Source: JBBSOK01 sp965219125 (GTDB lineage: Bacteria; Bacteroidota; Bacteroidia; Flavobacteriales; Flavobacteriaceae). From it: a stretch of 64,000 bases of DNA. The position numbers and the translations under genes were made by a program. Of this stretch, positions 8,932 through 16,919 are shown one piece after another. Below the pieces are notes generated by a model that was not told the origin of the DNA, ran no database searches, and was given only the letters and a program-made list of their open reading frames with translations. Location of the stretch: the NCBI GenBank assembly GCA_965219125.1, contig CBDCMO010000002.1:1736001-1800000 (forward strand), in the 5' to 3' direction. Position 1 is the first letter of the stretch. Every line of letters begins with the position of its first letter.

Positions 8932-9630
8932 TTATTTTTTTCTAACAGTAAGTTGCTCTATTCGTTTCTCGTATTTCTCGCCTTTAAAAATTCGTTGAAC
9001 GAAAATTCCGGGAATGTGTATTTGGTTTGGATCTAGCGAACCTGCTGGCAGTAATTCTTCTACTTCTGCAACGGTTATTGTTGCTGCGCCGCACATATTT
9101 GGATTGAAATTTCGAGCCGTTCCTTTAAATATCAGGTTTCCTGCTTCATCACCTTTCCAAGCTTTTACGAAAGCAAAATCTGCTTCAAAGGCTTTTTCCA
9201 TTATATGTGGTTTTCCGTTAAAATCGCGCGTTTCCTTTCCTTCGGCTACTTCGGTTCCAAATCCTGCTGGTGTGTAGAACGCGGGAATTCCTGCTTGTGC
9301 TGCTTGGCACCGTTGTGCCAATGTGCCTTGCGGAATTAATTCAACATCCAACTCGCCGCTTAGCATTTGTCTTTCAAATTCGGCATTTTCGCCAACGTAT
9401 GAAGAAATCATTTTTTTTATTTGATGTTTTTGCAATAATTGTCCTAATCCAAAATTGTCTACACCTGCGTTATTGCTTATGCACGTAACATTTTTCACAT
9501 TTAATTTTACCAATTGAGCGATAGCATTTTCTGGAATACCGCTTAGGCCAAAACCGCCTAACATAAACGTCATTCCGTCTTTTACACCTTTGCAGGCTTC
9601 TTCAACATTTGCAACTGTTTTCTTAATCAT
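8932..9630 (-). CDS. scoA: 3-oxoacid CoA-transferase subunit A
   Basis: The 232-residue protein matches the alpha subunit of class I CoA-transferases (ScoA/AtoD). It has GMTFMLGGFGLSGIPENAI near residues 18-36, then ELIPQGTLAQRCQAAQAGIPAFYTP and the CGAATITVAEVEEL region. It pairs with ScoB to form the active heteromeric enzyme in the cytoplasm. It is the first gene of a two-gene minus-strand unit. The start ATG at 9630 gives the usual N-terminus (MIKKTVANVEEACKGVKDG). The 140-bp gap before scoB holds only AT-rich DNA with loosely repeated TTGTGATT/TTGATGA words. Confidence 0.92.
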   Translation of the reverse strand: MIKKTVANVEEACKGVKDGMTFMLGGFGLSGIPENAIAQLVKLNVKNVTCISNNAGVDNFGLGQLLQKHQIKKMISSYVGENAEFERQMLSGELDVELIPQGTLAQRCQAAQAGIPAFYTPAGFGTEVAEGKETRDFNGKPHIMEKAFEADFAFVKAWKGDEAGNLIFKGTARNFNPNMCGAATITVAEVEELLPAGSLDPNQIHIPGIFVQRIFKGEKYEKRIEQLTVRKK

Positions 9631-9691
9631 ATTGCTATTTTTTCAACTTTATATTTCAATAAAAATAGACAAAATAAGGCGAATAAAAAAT

Positions 9692-9729
9692 GGCATCAGA
9701 AAATTGCTTAGTTTCAATTTTCTGATGCC
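9692..9729 (-). terminator. Intrinsic terminator of the PBP1A operon
   Basis: Perfect 15-bp stem GGCATCAGAAAATTG / CAATTTTCTGATGCC with an 8-base loop. Read on the minus strand it is followed by a run of T (A-run at 9685-9690 on the plus strand). It lies 30 bp after the PBP1A stop. Confidence 0.85.
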
Positions 9730-9758
9730 GTAATTCAATTATATTTCAGAAGAAATAA

Positions 9759-12062
9759 TTAAAAGTCTAATTCGTCTGGCACTTCGTTTTGCTGATTTTC
9801 GCTTCGCCATTTTGCGCAATCTGTTTCTATACTTAGGTTTGCCGGACGTTTAAAATTGCCCGTGCTTACGTCTAGATCTTTATCAGCATAACATTTTTTC
9901 ATGTAAACGCCCCAAATTGGCAAAGCCATTGTTGCTCCTTGACCGTACGCTGTACTTCCAAAATGAATTGCTCTATCGTCACCACCAACCCAAACGCCGC
10001 TTACCAAGTTTGGGACAATGCCCATAAACCAACCATCACTATTGTTTTGGGTTGTTCCAGTTTTTCCTGCAATTGGATTTTTAAAATTATATGGATATCC
10101 GGTAACAACATCATCATAATAACCACCTCTAGCGCCAGCGCCACGAAGACGGACACCAGTCCCAGATTGGGTTACACCTTCCATTAAACTTATAGTTACG
10201 TAAGCCGTTTCATTACTTATAACATCTTTAGTTTCTGGAATATTTTGATAAAGCACTGTTCCATTTTTATCTTCAACACGCTGGATTAAAATAGGTTTTA
10301 CATAAACACCTTCATTTGCAAAAGTACTATAGGCGCCTACCATATCATAAACACTAATATCTGCGGTACCCAATGCAATTGATGGCACTTCTGGCATGTT
10401 GGTTACATCAACGCCCATCTTTTCAATCAAATCTATAACAGGCCTCGGACCTACTTTATCTATCAGTCTGGCAGTTATTGTATTAATTGAGTTTGCCAAA
10501 GCATATTTTAAAGTCACCATGCCACCATAACCTCCACCTGCATTTGCTGGCGACCACGGTTTTGAAAGCCCATATTTTCCTTCAGGTATAGTATATAACG
10601 TATTTGGCAAGGTATCACAAGGCGACATGTGCATTTGATCTATTGCGGTTGCGTAAACAAAAGGTTTAAATGTTGAACCTACCTGCCGCTTACCTTTTCT
10701 AACCATGTCATATTTAAAATGCTTATAATCTATGCCACCAACCCACGCTTTTACTTCCCCGGTTTGGGGCGTCATAGACATCATTGCGGCTTGTAATATA
10801 GATTTGTGCCAACGGATACTGTCCATTGGAGTCATAATTGTATCCTTATCTCCGCCCCACGCAAAAATGCGCATTGGTATTTTCTCTTTAAAACTGGCTA
10901 TAATTTCATCATCGTTTTTGCCCTGTCTTTTAAGGACTCTCCAACGATCACTTTTTTTCATGGCCGAGGTTAATATTTTTTCAGTCTCTTCAGTTGTTAT
11001 ATCCCTGAAAGGCGCTGTTTTGTTTTTCAAATTTTTTTTGTTAAAAGCTAATTGCAACTTAGCCATGTGCTCATAAACAGCTTCTTCAGCATATTTTTGC
11101 ATTTTTGAATCTATGGTTACGTAAACCTTTAAACCATCTTGATACAAATTGTAATTACTGCCGTCTGGCTTTTTGTTTTCCTTTATCCACTTTTCCATAA
11201 AAGCACGCGCATATTCCCTAAAATAAGTAGCAATACCTTCGTCGTGGCCTTGTGGGGTAAACTTTATTCCCAAAGGAAGCGCCTGCAAGGAATCTTTTAC
11301 AGTTTCTGAAATATAATTGTACTTTTCCATTTGTGCCAAAACAACGTTTCTGCGATTTTTGACACCTTCGGGATTGCGGATGGGATTATATAATGACGCA
11401 TTTTTGAACATTCCAACCAATGTGGCAGATTCAACAGTATTTAAACTCTTCGGATTTTTATCAAAATATATATTTGCGGCACTTTCTATGCCAACTGCTT
11501 GATTCACAAAATCGTACTCGTTAAAATACATTGTGATTATTTCTTCTTTGGTGTAACGGCGTTCAAGACGCGTTGCAATTACCCATTCCTTTAATTTTTG
11601 AAGGCCACGCTGTATTTTATTGCTAGAAACTTGTTCTGTAAAAAATAACTTCGCTAATTGCTGCGAAATTGTACTAGCACCACCTTTTGAACCAAGAAAA
11701 ATAAAAGCCCTTGCAGTACCACGGCCATCTATACCGCTATGATCATAAAAACGGGTATCTTCAGTTGCTATTAAAGCTTTTACTAAATGGTCAGGTAACG
11801 AATCATACGGAATTGGCGTGCGGTTTTCGTTGTAGAATTTGCCTATTGTTTTTCCGTCGGAAGAAATAATTTCAGTAGCTAAGTTTTTTTCTGGATTTTC
11901 AAGGCTGGTTTCGTCCGGTAAGCTACCAAACAAGCCCCAAGAAGTGAAAAGAAATACCAAAACAACAAGCCCAATGAGCGCACCGAACAATTTCCAAAAA
12001 GTATGAATGTGTTTCCGAATGCTTGTCTTTTCAGTGTTATTTTTTGTTATCTGTTTTGCCAT
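9759..12062 (-). CDS. Penicillin-binding protein 1A (bifunctional transglycosylase/transpeptidase)
   Basis: 767 residues. A short cytoplasmic tail is followed by one membrane anchor (~24-45). The GT51 glycosyltransferase domain has catalytic Glu101 in ATEDTRFYDHSGID and SQQLAKLFF further on. The transpeptidase domain carries Ser463 in STFK, an SxN motif (ANSINT) and KTG at 667-669 (GKTGTTQNNSDGWF). It polymerises and cross-links peptidoglycan on the outer face of the inner membrane. The gene follows gldH with a 3-bp gap and is last in the ricT-gldH-PBP operon. Length and motif order are normal for class A PBPs. The C-terminal tail is short and hydrophilic, ending NEVPDELDF. Confidence 0.95.
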   Translation of the reverse strand: MAKQITKNNTEKTSIRKHIHTFWKLFGALIGLVVLVFLFTSWGLFGSLPDETSLENPEKNLATEIISSDGKTIGKFYNENRTPIPYDSLPDHLVKALIATEDTRFYDHSGIDGRGTARAFIFLGSKGGASTISQQLAKLFFTEQVSSNKIQRGLQKLKEWVIATRLERRYTKEEIITMYFNEYDFVNQAVGIESAANIYFDKNPKSLNTVESATLVGMFKNASLYNPIRNPEGVKNRRNVVLAQMEKYNYISETVKDSLQALPLGIKFTPQGHDEGIATYFREYARAFMEKWIKENKKPDGSNYNLYQDGLKVYVTIDSKMQKYAEEAVYEHMAKLQLAFNKKNLKNKTAPFRDITTEETEKILTSAMKKSDRWRVLKRQGKNDDEIIASFKEKIPMRIFAWGGDKDTIMTPMDSIRWHKSILQAAMMSMTPQTGEVKAWVGGIDYKHFKYDMVRKGKRQVGSTFKPFVYATAIDQMHMSPCDTLPNTLYTIPEGKYGLSKPWSPANAGGGYGGMVTLKYALANSINTITARLIDKVGPRPVIDLIEKMGVDVTNMPEVPSIALGTADISVYDMVGAYSTFANEGVYVKPILIQRVEDKNGTVLYQNIPETKDVISNETAYVTISLMEGVTQSGTGVRLRGAGARGGYYDDVVTGYPYNFKNPIAGKTGTTQNNSDGWFMGIVPNLVSGVWVGGDDRAIHFGSTAYGQGATMALPIWGVYMKKCYADKDLDVSTGNFKRPANLSIETDCAKWRSENQQNEVPDELDF

Positions 12063-12065
12063 TAT

Positions 12066-12551
12066 TTAATTTGTGTTTGCTTCTTCAATGCTATAGCCCA
12101 CATCGGTAATTCCTTTTAATTGAGAAACGCCTTCCACCTTTCCGTTATTGCGCACGGCTTGTGAGAGCGACAATGTGTAGGTTCCTTTTTCAAAAAATGA
12201 AACATTTTCCTTATACCATAATTTGTTATCCTTTATTGTGCCAATACCATTTCCCAACCAACTGCCATCTGCTTCCGCCATTCTATATTCCAACGTATCG
12301 GTTACCGTTTTGCCGTGTGGAAATTTGAGATTTGCTATTATAAATAAGTTGTTGAACGGATAATCATTGTCGTTTCTAATTTCAAGAAACATGTTATATT
12401 TTTTTAGGGAATCCATTTCGGGTAAGCTAAATTCTAGCACCTCATCTTTATCCCAATAATCCGGCAATGCCTTGGTACCTGTAAAAACAGTACTTTTTTC
12501 ACAAGAAACAAATAGTACCAAACCTATTAAAACTACAAAAACACTACGCAT
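12066..12551 (-). CDS. gldH: Gliding motility lipoprotein GldH
   Basis: 161 residues. The start ATG at 12551 is used because it gives a lipoprotein signal (MRSVFVVLIGLVLFVSC, Cys17) and overlaps the upstream ricT stop by 8 bp. The longer upstream reading is a shadow of ricT. The mature protein resembles GldH: LEIRNDNDYPFNNLFIIANLKFP, DTLEYRMAEADGSWLGNG and the FFEKGTYTLSLSQAVR stretch. GldH is a membrane lipoprotein required for gliding and for T9SS function in Flavobacterium. The gene sits between ricT and PBP1A, consistent with one transcript. Confidence 0.9.
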   Translation of the reverse strand: MRSVFVVLIGLVLFVSCEKSTVFTGTKALPDYWDKDEVLEFSLPEMDSLKKYNMFLEIRNDNDYPFNNLFIIANLKFPHGKTVTDTLEYRMAEADGSWLGNGIGTIKDNKLWYKENVSFFEKGTYTLSLSQAVRNNGKVEGVSQLKGITDVGYSIEEANTN

Positions 12552-13830
12552 CCTTATTCGGATTATTTGGTCTAGGTTTATTGGCACGTCTTTTTTTCGG
12601 TCTTGCATTACTTTTTTCTGAAAGTTCAGTATTAGTAGCAGATTTTGCCTTTTGATTTGATTTTTTCTTTTGATTCGGATTAGCGTTTGTATTTGGCTTT
12701 TTGCTATTTCTGTTTCTACCTTTTCCTTTGCCCGTTTTTGGGGTGTCAAAACGTGTTAAACTGTCTTGGCCTACAACATTGCTGTATGGTTCTTTTTCTG
12801 GAGCTGGAACAAATTCAATATATTCTTCAAGGCTTGTAACCTTAATATTATTCTTGTTATTCTCAATTATTTCATTGGCTTTTTCCGCCGTTAGCTGATG
12901 CCAATTCATAAAATCTCTTTCATATGCATACCAAAGTACACCTTTAAAAATATCTATCTTCTGAAATGTAGCTGCACCTTTTTCGGTAAAAAGTTTTATA
13001 TCTGTCTTCGGGAATGATTGTAAAGCTTCTAAATACGTGTCCAATTCATAATTAAGACAGCATTTTAATTTGCCGCATTGCCCAGCCAGTTTTTGTGGAT
13101 TTAATGATAATTGTTGATATCTAGCTGCCGAAGTATTTACACTTCTAAAATCTGTTAACCAAGTTGAACAACAAAGCTCGCGCCCGCAAGAACCAATACC
13201 ACCCAAACGGGCTGCTTCTTGACGAAAACCAACTTGTTTCATCTCGATACGGGTATTAAAAGTTCGGGCAAATTCTTTAATTAAATCTCTAAAATCTACT
13301 CTTTCTTCAGCAGTATAATAAAAAACAACTTTTGATGCATCGCCCTGAAACTCAACATCACTAATCTTCATTTGAAGGCCAAGTCTAATAGCAATTTGCC
13401 GGCTACGTTTTTGAACGTCTGCCTCTTTGTCGCGCACTTCTTGCCAAATATCAATATCTTTTTGTGTGGCTTTTCTGTAAACACTTGGTAGCACATCAAC
13501 TTTGGTGTTTACGCGCTTTTTCTTCATTTGCACGCGCACCAATTCGCCCGTAAGCGTAACCATACCTATATCGTGGCCTGGTGAGGCTTCAGTGGCAACG
13601 GTGTCGCCAATACTTAATGTTATATCTTCTGGAGATTGAAAAAATTCTTTCCTGCCATTTTTAAAACGCACTTCGACCGCCTTAAACGGTTCCATACTTG
13701 CAGGAAGACTCATATTTGAAAGCCAATCGAACACCGTTAATTTGTTACACCCATCGGTTCCACAAGTACCATTGTTCTTGCAGCCTTTGGGAGTACCGTC
13801 GGTGCCTGTGGCACAGCTTGTACAGCCCAT
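12544..13830 (-). CDS. ricT: PSP1 / RicT-family protein
   Basis: The 428-residue protein has a cysteine-rich N-terminus (MGCTSCATG...CKNNGTCG...C) and a PSP1 domain (~40-330). The PSP1 domain contains YYTAEERVDFRDLIKEFA, the cysteine string GGIGSCGRELCCSTWL and AGQCGKLKCCLNYEL. The C-terminal ~75 residues are a basic Lys/Asn/Arg-rich tail, probably disordered. In Bacillus the related RicT (YaaT) joins RicA and RicF in an Fe-S complex that assists RNase Y-mediated RNA maturation. The role in Bacteroidota is not established. It is the first gene of the operon with gldH and PBP1A, overlapping gldH by 8 bp. The basic tail appears longer than in the Bacillus protein. Confidence 0.82.
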   Translation of the reverse strand: MGCTSCATGTDGTPKGCKNNGTCGTDGCNKLTVFDWLSNMSLPASMEPFKAVEVRFKNGRKEFFQSPEDITLSIGDTVATEASPGHDIGMVTLTGELVRVQMKKKRVNTKVDVLPSVYRKATQKDIDIWQEVRDKEADVQKRSRQIAIRLGLQMKISDVEFQGDASKVVFYYTAEERVDFRDLIKEFARTFNTRIEMKQVGFRQEAARLGGIGSCGRELCCSTWLTDFRSVNTSAARYQQLSLNPQKLAGQCGKLKCCLNYELDTYLEALQSFPKTDIKLFTEKGAATFQKIDIFKGVLWYAYERDFMNWHQLTAEKANEIIENNKNNIKVTSLEEYIEFVPAPEKEPYSNVVGQDSLTRFDTPKTGKGKGRNRNSKKPNTNANPNQKKKSNQKAKSATNTELSEKSNARPKKRRANKPRPNNPNKDA

Positions 13831-14070
13831 ATTTTATATATATAAAGCTTCGTGTTGCTAGTACGAAGACGAAAAATTAAACAATAATTAATCTGTAAAG
13901 ATACTTTTTTAAATTATGAATTTGGAATTCAGAATTATGAATTTCAAGACCGTTGGCATTAATGACTGCATTTTTTTTTTACAAAGAAGATTTTTAAAGT
14001 TTCGTATAAAGATGAATTGAAAGTAGACAATATATCAATTTCAAATTAAAGAAATATGAGAATTTAAAAA
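13831..14070. other. AT-rich spacer with degenerate AATTATGAATT words
   Basis: No gene is seen between ricT and the tiny ORF at 14071. Positions 13914-13945 hold a degenerate direct repeat of words like AATTATGAATTT and GGAATTCA. This is one of several locus-specific word repeats in the window. Confidence 0.5.
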
Positions 14071-14187
14071 CTAAGCCCAGCGTTTTTTATGAAGCTTGTA
14101 AAAAAGAAAAATTACGAAAAGCAACAATACGACTTGTAATATCTGCCATAATAACAATGTAAAACTGTAATGCGTTACTTCCATCAT
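14071..14187 (-). CDS. Small single-pass membrane protein, 38 residues
   Basis: A short frame from ATG 14187 (or 14184) to TAG at 14071-14073. It reads MMEVTHYSFTLLLWQILQ followed by a run VVLLLFVIFLFY and a basic end KLHKKRWA. This is a polar N-terminus, one transmembrane helix of about 20 residues and a positively charged tail, a layout common in short flavobacterial membrane proteins. No function is known. Translation is not proven: there is no clear ribosome-binding site, as is common in this phylum. It lies in a 636-bp spacer otherwise without genes. Conservation in related genomes would decide whether it is real. Confidence 0.5.
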   Translation of the reverse strand: MMEVTHYSFTLLLWQILQVVLLLFVIFLFYKLHKKRWA

Positions 14188-14354
14188 TCAAAATTGTTTA
14201 AAAATTGATTCCTGTTTAGAAAAATTATCTATGTTTTAGATTCTAATTCAACCAGTCATAACCTACGAAAAAAAATTAAAGAATAACAAAGATTATTGCC
14301 GTCCAATCAAAATGACTTCGGCCGAGACCCGCTACAGCGACTGCGCCTGAAATT

Positions 14355-14380
14355 GGTGACTTCGGCTACGCTCAGTCACC
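14355..14380. repeat. Short palindromic intergenic element (GGTGACTTCGGCT...AGTCACC)
   Basis: GGTGACT at 14355-14361 pairs with AGTCACC at 14374-14380 around a loop containing TCGGCTACGCTC. The core TTCGGCT-CGCTCAGTCACC recurs inside metG at 63619-63639, so this belongs to a dispersed palindrome family. Confidence 0.6.
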
Positions 14381-14410
14381 GAGTTAGGATTGTAATCGAG
14401 AACCAGTACA

Positions 14411-14468
14411 AATTGTGACTGTGACTGTGACTGTGTCTGTGTCTGTGACTGTGACTGTGACTGTGACT
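14411..14468. repeat. Hexanucleotide microsatellite (TGTGAC/TGTGTC)
   Basis: Roughly nine tandem 6-bp units, mostly TGTGAC with two TGTGTC variants. The array runs up to the stop codon of trhO, which lies on the opposite strand. It may vary in length between strains. Confidence 0.85.
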
Positions 14469-15498
14469 AATTTTTAAACCTCAAATTCTCCGACCTTCCC
14501 TTTTTAAAAATCTTATTACTATTCGGGATGCCTTGTCGTAGGTGTTTTTGTTCTTCTTCGGGTAGGTTTATAATTTCAACACAGGCATCACTGCAGCAGT
14601 TTTGCATTCTTTTGGCGCAGCTTTCACATTGTATAAACAATAGATGGCAAGCTTCATTGGCACAGTTTACATGTTCGTCACAATCCTCGCCGCATTGGTG
14701 GCATTTGCTAATTACATCGTCCGAAATTCGCTCTGAACGTCTTTGGTCGAACACAAAATTTTTGCCCATAAATTTGTTTTCGAGGCCGAGGTTTTGCACT
14801 TGTCTGGCGTATTCAATTATTCCACCTTCAAGCTGAAATACATTTTTAAAGCCTTTATGTTTATAGTAAGCGCTCGCCTTTTCACAACGAATGCCGCCAG
14901 TGCAATACATAACCAATTTTTTATCTTCTTTATGGTCTTTTAAATCGGCTTCAATTATATCTAGCGAATCGCGAAAAGTATCAACATCTGGCGTTATGGC
15001 GTTTTTAAAATGACCAATTTCGCTTTCGTAATGGTTGCGCATATCTACCAAAACGGTGTCAGGGTCTTCAATTAAATCGTTAAAGGTTTTTGCATCTACG
15101 TGAATGCCTTTGTTTCGCACATCAAAAGTTTCATCGTTTAAACCGTCGGCTACTATTTTATCACGCACTTTTACTTTCAGCTTTAAAAAAGATTTAAGGT
15201 CGTGTTCTATGGCGATATTTAACCGCACATTTTCGAGGAAAAAGATGCCATCTAAAAAATCTTTGAAGATTGTAAAATTTTGCGCCGGAACAGAAAGCTG
15301 GGCATTTATACCTTCGTGGGCAACATAAATACGGCCAAGAACTTCCATTTGATCCCAAGCAATAAATAGGTGATTTCTAAAAAGATGTGGATTGCCAATT
15401 TTGGCATATTGATAAAAAGAAAGAGTTAAACGCTCATCGCCAGCTTCTTCTAATAAAGCTTCCCTTTCTTTTGCGCTTAAGGTATTGTACAGTTGCAT
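14467..15498 (-). CDS. trhO: tRNA uridine(34) hydroxylase / rhodanese-related protein
   Basis: The 343-residue protein has the TrhO (YceA) layout. An N-terminal acylphosphatase-like domain (~25-120) is followed by a rhodanese domain (~135-235) with active Cys199 in MYCTGGIRCEKASAY. A cysteine-rich C-terminal part (CHQCGEDCDEHVNCANEACH...C..C...C) may bind metal. TrhO makes 5-hydroxyuridine at the wobble position of tRNAs using O2 in E. coli. The start ATG at 15498 gives the usual N-terminus; the minus strand upstream has a TAAATTTG -7-like box (15542-15549). The gene ends within the TGTGAC microsatellite region and has no obvious operon partner. Confidence 0.9.
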   Translation of the reverse strand: MQLYNTLSAKEREALLEEAGDERLTLSFYQYAKIGNPHLFRNHLFIAWDQMEVLGRIYVAHEGINAQLSVPAQNFTIFKDFLDGIFFLENVRLNIAIEHDLKSFLKLKVKVRDKIVADGLNDETFDVRNKGIHVDAKTFNDLIEDPDTVLVDMRNHYESEIGHFKNAITPDVDTFRDSLDIIEADLKDHKEDKKLVMYCTGGIRCEKASAYYKHKGFKNVFQLEGGIIEYARQVQNLGLENKFMGKNFVFDQRRSERISDDVISKCHQCGEDCDEHVNCANEACHLLFIQCESCAKRMQNCCSDACVEIINLPEEEQKHLRQGIPNSNKIFKKGRSENLRFKN

Positions 15499-15939
15499 GC
15501 TATACTTTTTTAAGTGAAAAAAGATTTGTTTTAAGTGGGTGCAAATTTAAGGGTTTTTTGGGGAATGGGGAAATTTGATAAATATATAGAAATCTTTGAT
15601 TCTATTAGCTTGAGTGATAATGGTAGTCAAAATAATAGAAAATAGTTTTCTTTTTTTTGCTCTGATTCTGAACTTCGTCAAAGATTTAAGTTCATCTTAA
15701 ACGAATTTGAGATATTCTAAGCTAAAAATTATTCTTAAGAATAAGAAAAGCTTTCATAAATTCTTAATGAAGGACATATAGTTTTAATATTCTTATATTG
15801 CTAACGTATTAGATTATAAGAAAGATATAGGCAAACGTTATAGTCCTGCTCATAACAATAAAATCAATCTACTGTTGTTGTTGTTGACACAGTAATTAAG
15901 TATAAATTTGTTTTCACAAGTTAAATAACAATTTGCTTG
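15499..15939. other. 441-bp AT-rich spacer with a 16-bp perfect palindrome
   Basis: No coding frame is supported. The spacer contains TTATTCTTAAGAATAA at 15729-15744, a perfect 16-bp palindrome, with further TTCTTA half-words at about 15770 and 15790. There is also a short GTTGTT microsatellite near 15873-15888. The palindrome could be an operator for the downstream two-gene module or the hairpin of an old element. Confidence 0.5.
15542..15549 (-). promoter_or_regulatory. Putative -7 promoter element for trhO
   Basis: TAAATTTG read on the minus strand matches the Bacteroidota TAnnTTTG -7 element, about 43 bp upstream of trhO. No TTG -33 element is seen at the usual distance, so support is partial. 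Confidence 0.35.
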
Positions 15940-16338
15940 ATGCTAACTATGGAATCTAACAAAGCTAATATAGAAATACTTAGAATTAACGGAATTTTAA
16001 ATTCTGTTTCAATTGCTATGCCTGTATGGGATAAACCTAGTGCTGATGGCTTTCTTTCAATAGATATTCCTCTTTTCGGAATTAAAACATTTTCTAAATG
16101 TACTTCAAACGATGCTGATAAAGCAATTGAAGAAGCTGTTAGATTATTTTGTTTAAGCGCAGAAAAGTTTGGTAAAGGCTTAGAATTTGAACTTTCCGAC
16201 ATGGGCTGGAATCTTACATCTGAAAAAAACTCGATTACCTCTATGTCTTTCAATGTTAAACAAACTAATACTGTTATTGAGCAAATAATGCACACCGGAG
16301 ATCAATTTGCTAAAAAGCTGGAACTTTTACAAGCTTAG
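15940..16338 (+). CDS. Hypothetical protein, first gene of an unknown two-gene module
   Basis: 132 residues from ATG 15940 (an ATG at 15949 is equally possible). It is not recognised. Visible pattern: a beta-rich segment DGFLSIDIPLFGIKTFSKC followed by SNDADKAIEEAVRLFCLSAEKFG, a likely helix. This strand-strand-helix order recalls HicB-type antitoxin folds but shares no diagnostic motif. There is no signal peptide or membrane segment, so it is probably cytoplasmic. The second gene starts 6 bp after its stop, implying cotranscription. The surrounding DNA is AT-rich and lies between trhO and recA, consistent with an accessory insertion. Confidence 0.7.
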   Translation: MLTMESNKANIEILRINGILNSVSIAMPVWDKPSADGFLSIDIPLFGIKTFSKCTSNDADKAIEEAVRLFCLSAEKFGKGLEFELSDMGWNLTSEKNSITSMSFNVKQTNTVIEQIMHTGDQFAKKLELLQA

Positions 16339-16344
16339 ATTAGT

Positions 16345-16638
16345 ATGGCTGACTCTTACCACCCTTGTGTTTCTACAATATTTATTATTGATAAAATTAA
16401 AAGAAGCAATAAAATTGAAGATGATTCTCATCTAAATATTGGAGATTCACATTCTTTTGTAATTAAAGGTGATAAACCATTTCATAAAAAATTTGTTACA
16501 TTTCGAGAAATTGACGGCTGTATTAATTTTGATCAAGCTATGGACAAAGCAATACTTTTTGGATTTATTTCTGATTTGCTAAAATGGCTTGAAGAAGAAA
16601 AAAACTGGAAAGAAGGAGAGTACGTCGAGAAAAAATAA
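16345..16638 (+). CDS. Hypothetical protein, second gene of an unknown two-gene module
   Basis: 97 residues, unrecognised. It opens MADSYHPCVSTIFIIDKIKR and has a beta-like region GDSHSFVIKGDKPFHKKFVTF. A helix with FDQAMDKAILFGFISDLLKWLEEEK and a charged tail follow. It has no signal peptide or transmembrane segment. The tail after residue 80 is rich in Glu and Lys. It follows its partner by 6 bp, so the two likely act together, possibly as a toxin-antitoxin or small regulatory pair; this is inference only. No RNase or PIN motif is visible. Confidence 0.68.
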   Translation: MADSYHPCVSTIFIIDKIKRSNKIEDDSHLNIGDSHSFVIKGDKPFHKKFVTFREIDGCINFDQAMDKAILFGFISDLLKWLEEEKNWKEGEYVEKK

Positions 16639-16819
16639 AATTGAGTTAAAATCTAATATGTATTTAGCTTTTCTTTAATTAATTTATTTATACCTCTAAC
16701 ATTAACCTTTTCATTCTTGCTGTAAAATAGAAGTTATTTTAAGTTTCTTAAACCAAATTACTAGAGATCTCTCCCATTCAAAATTTGTTAATAAAATTCA
16801 ATTTCCGCAATCATTCTTT

Positions 16820-16850
16820 TTGCCACTCATTCAAGAAAATAGTACCTTAG
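16820..16850 (+). promoter_or_regulatory. Probable recA promoter
   Basis: TTG at 16820-16822, a 20-bp spacer, then TACCTTAG at 16843-16850. This fits the Bacteroidota TTG-N(17-23)-TAnnTTTG pattern with one mismatch. It lies 70 bp upstream of recA. Confidence 0.5.
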
Positions 16851-16919
16851 CCAATTAGGTCTTTTGCGACTTTTTTTGCATTGACCAATTTAAAATTCTA
16901 CTAAAAAATCACACATAAA

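Noticed and set aside
12552..12749. N-terminal extension of gldH
   Set aside because: This part lies within ricT in another frame and would destroy the lipoprotein signal of GldH.
14411..14468. CRISPR-like array
   Set aside because: The TGTGAC units have no spacers; it is a microsatellite. No cas genes or CRISPR array occur anywhere in the window.
15800..15870. Integron attC-like site (GCTAACGT ... ACGTTATAG)
   Set aside because: Core-like ends are present, but the folded symmetry and a second site are missing, and no integron integrase is in the window.
15921..16295. Minus-strand 124-residue reading frame
   Set aside because: It opposes the plus-strand gene at 15940, whose 6-bp spacing to a second gene on the same strand is more convincing.
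16660..16810. Remnant of a tyrosine recombinase on the minus strand (FEWERSLVIWFKKL...)
   Set aside because: The frame is short and lacks any catalytic motif; it could be chance.
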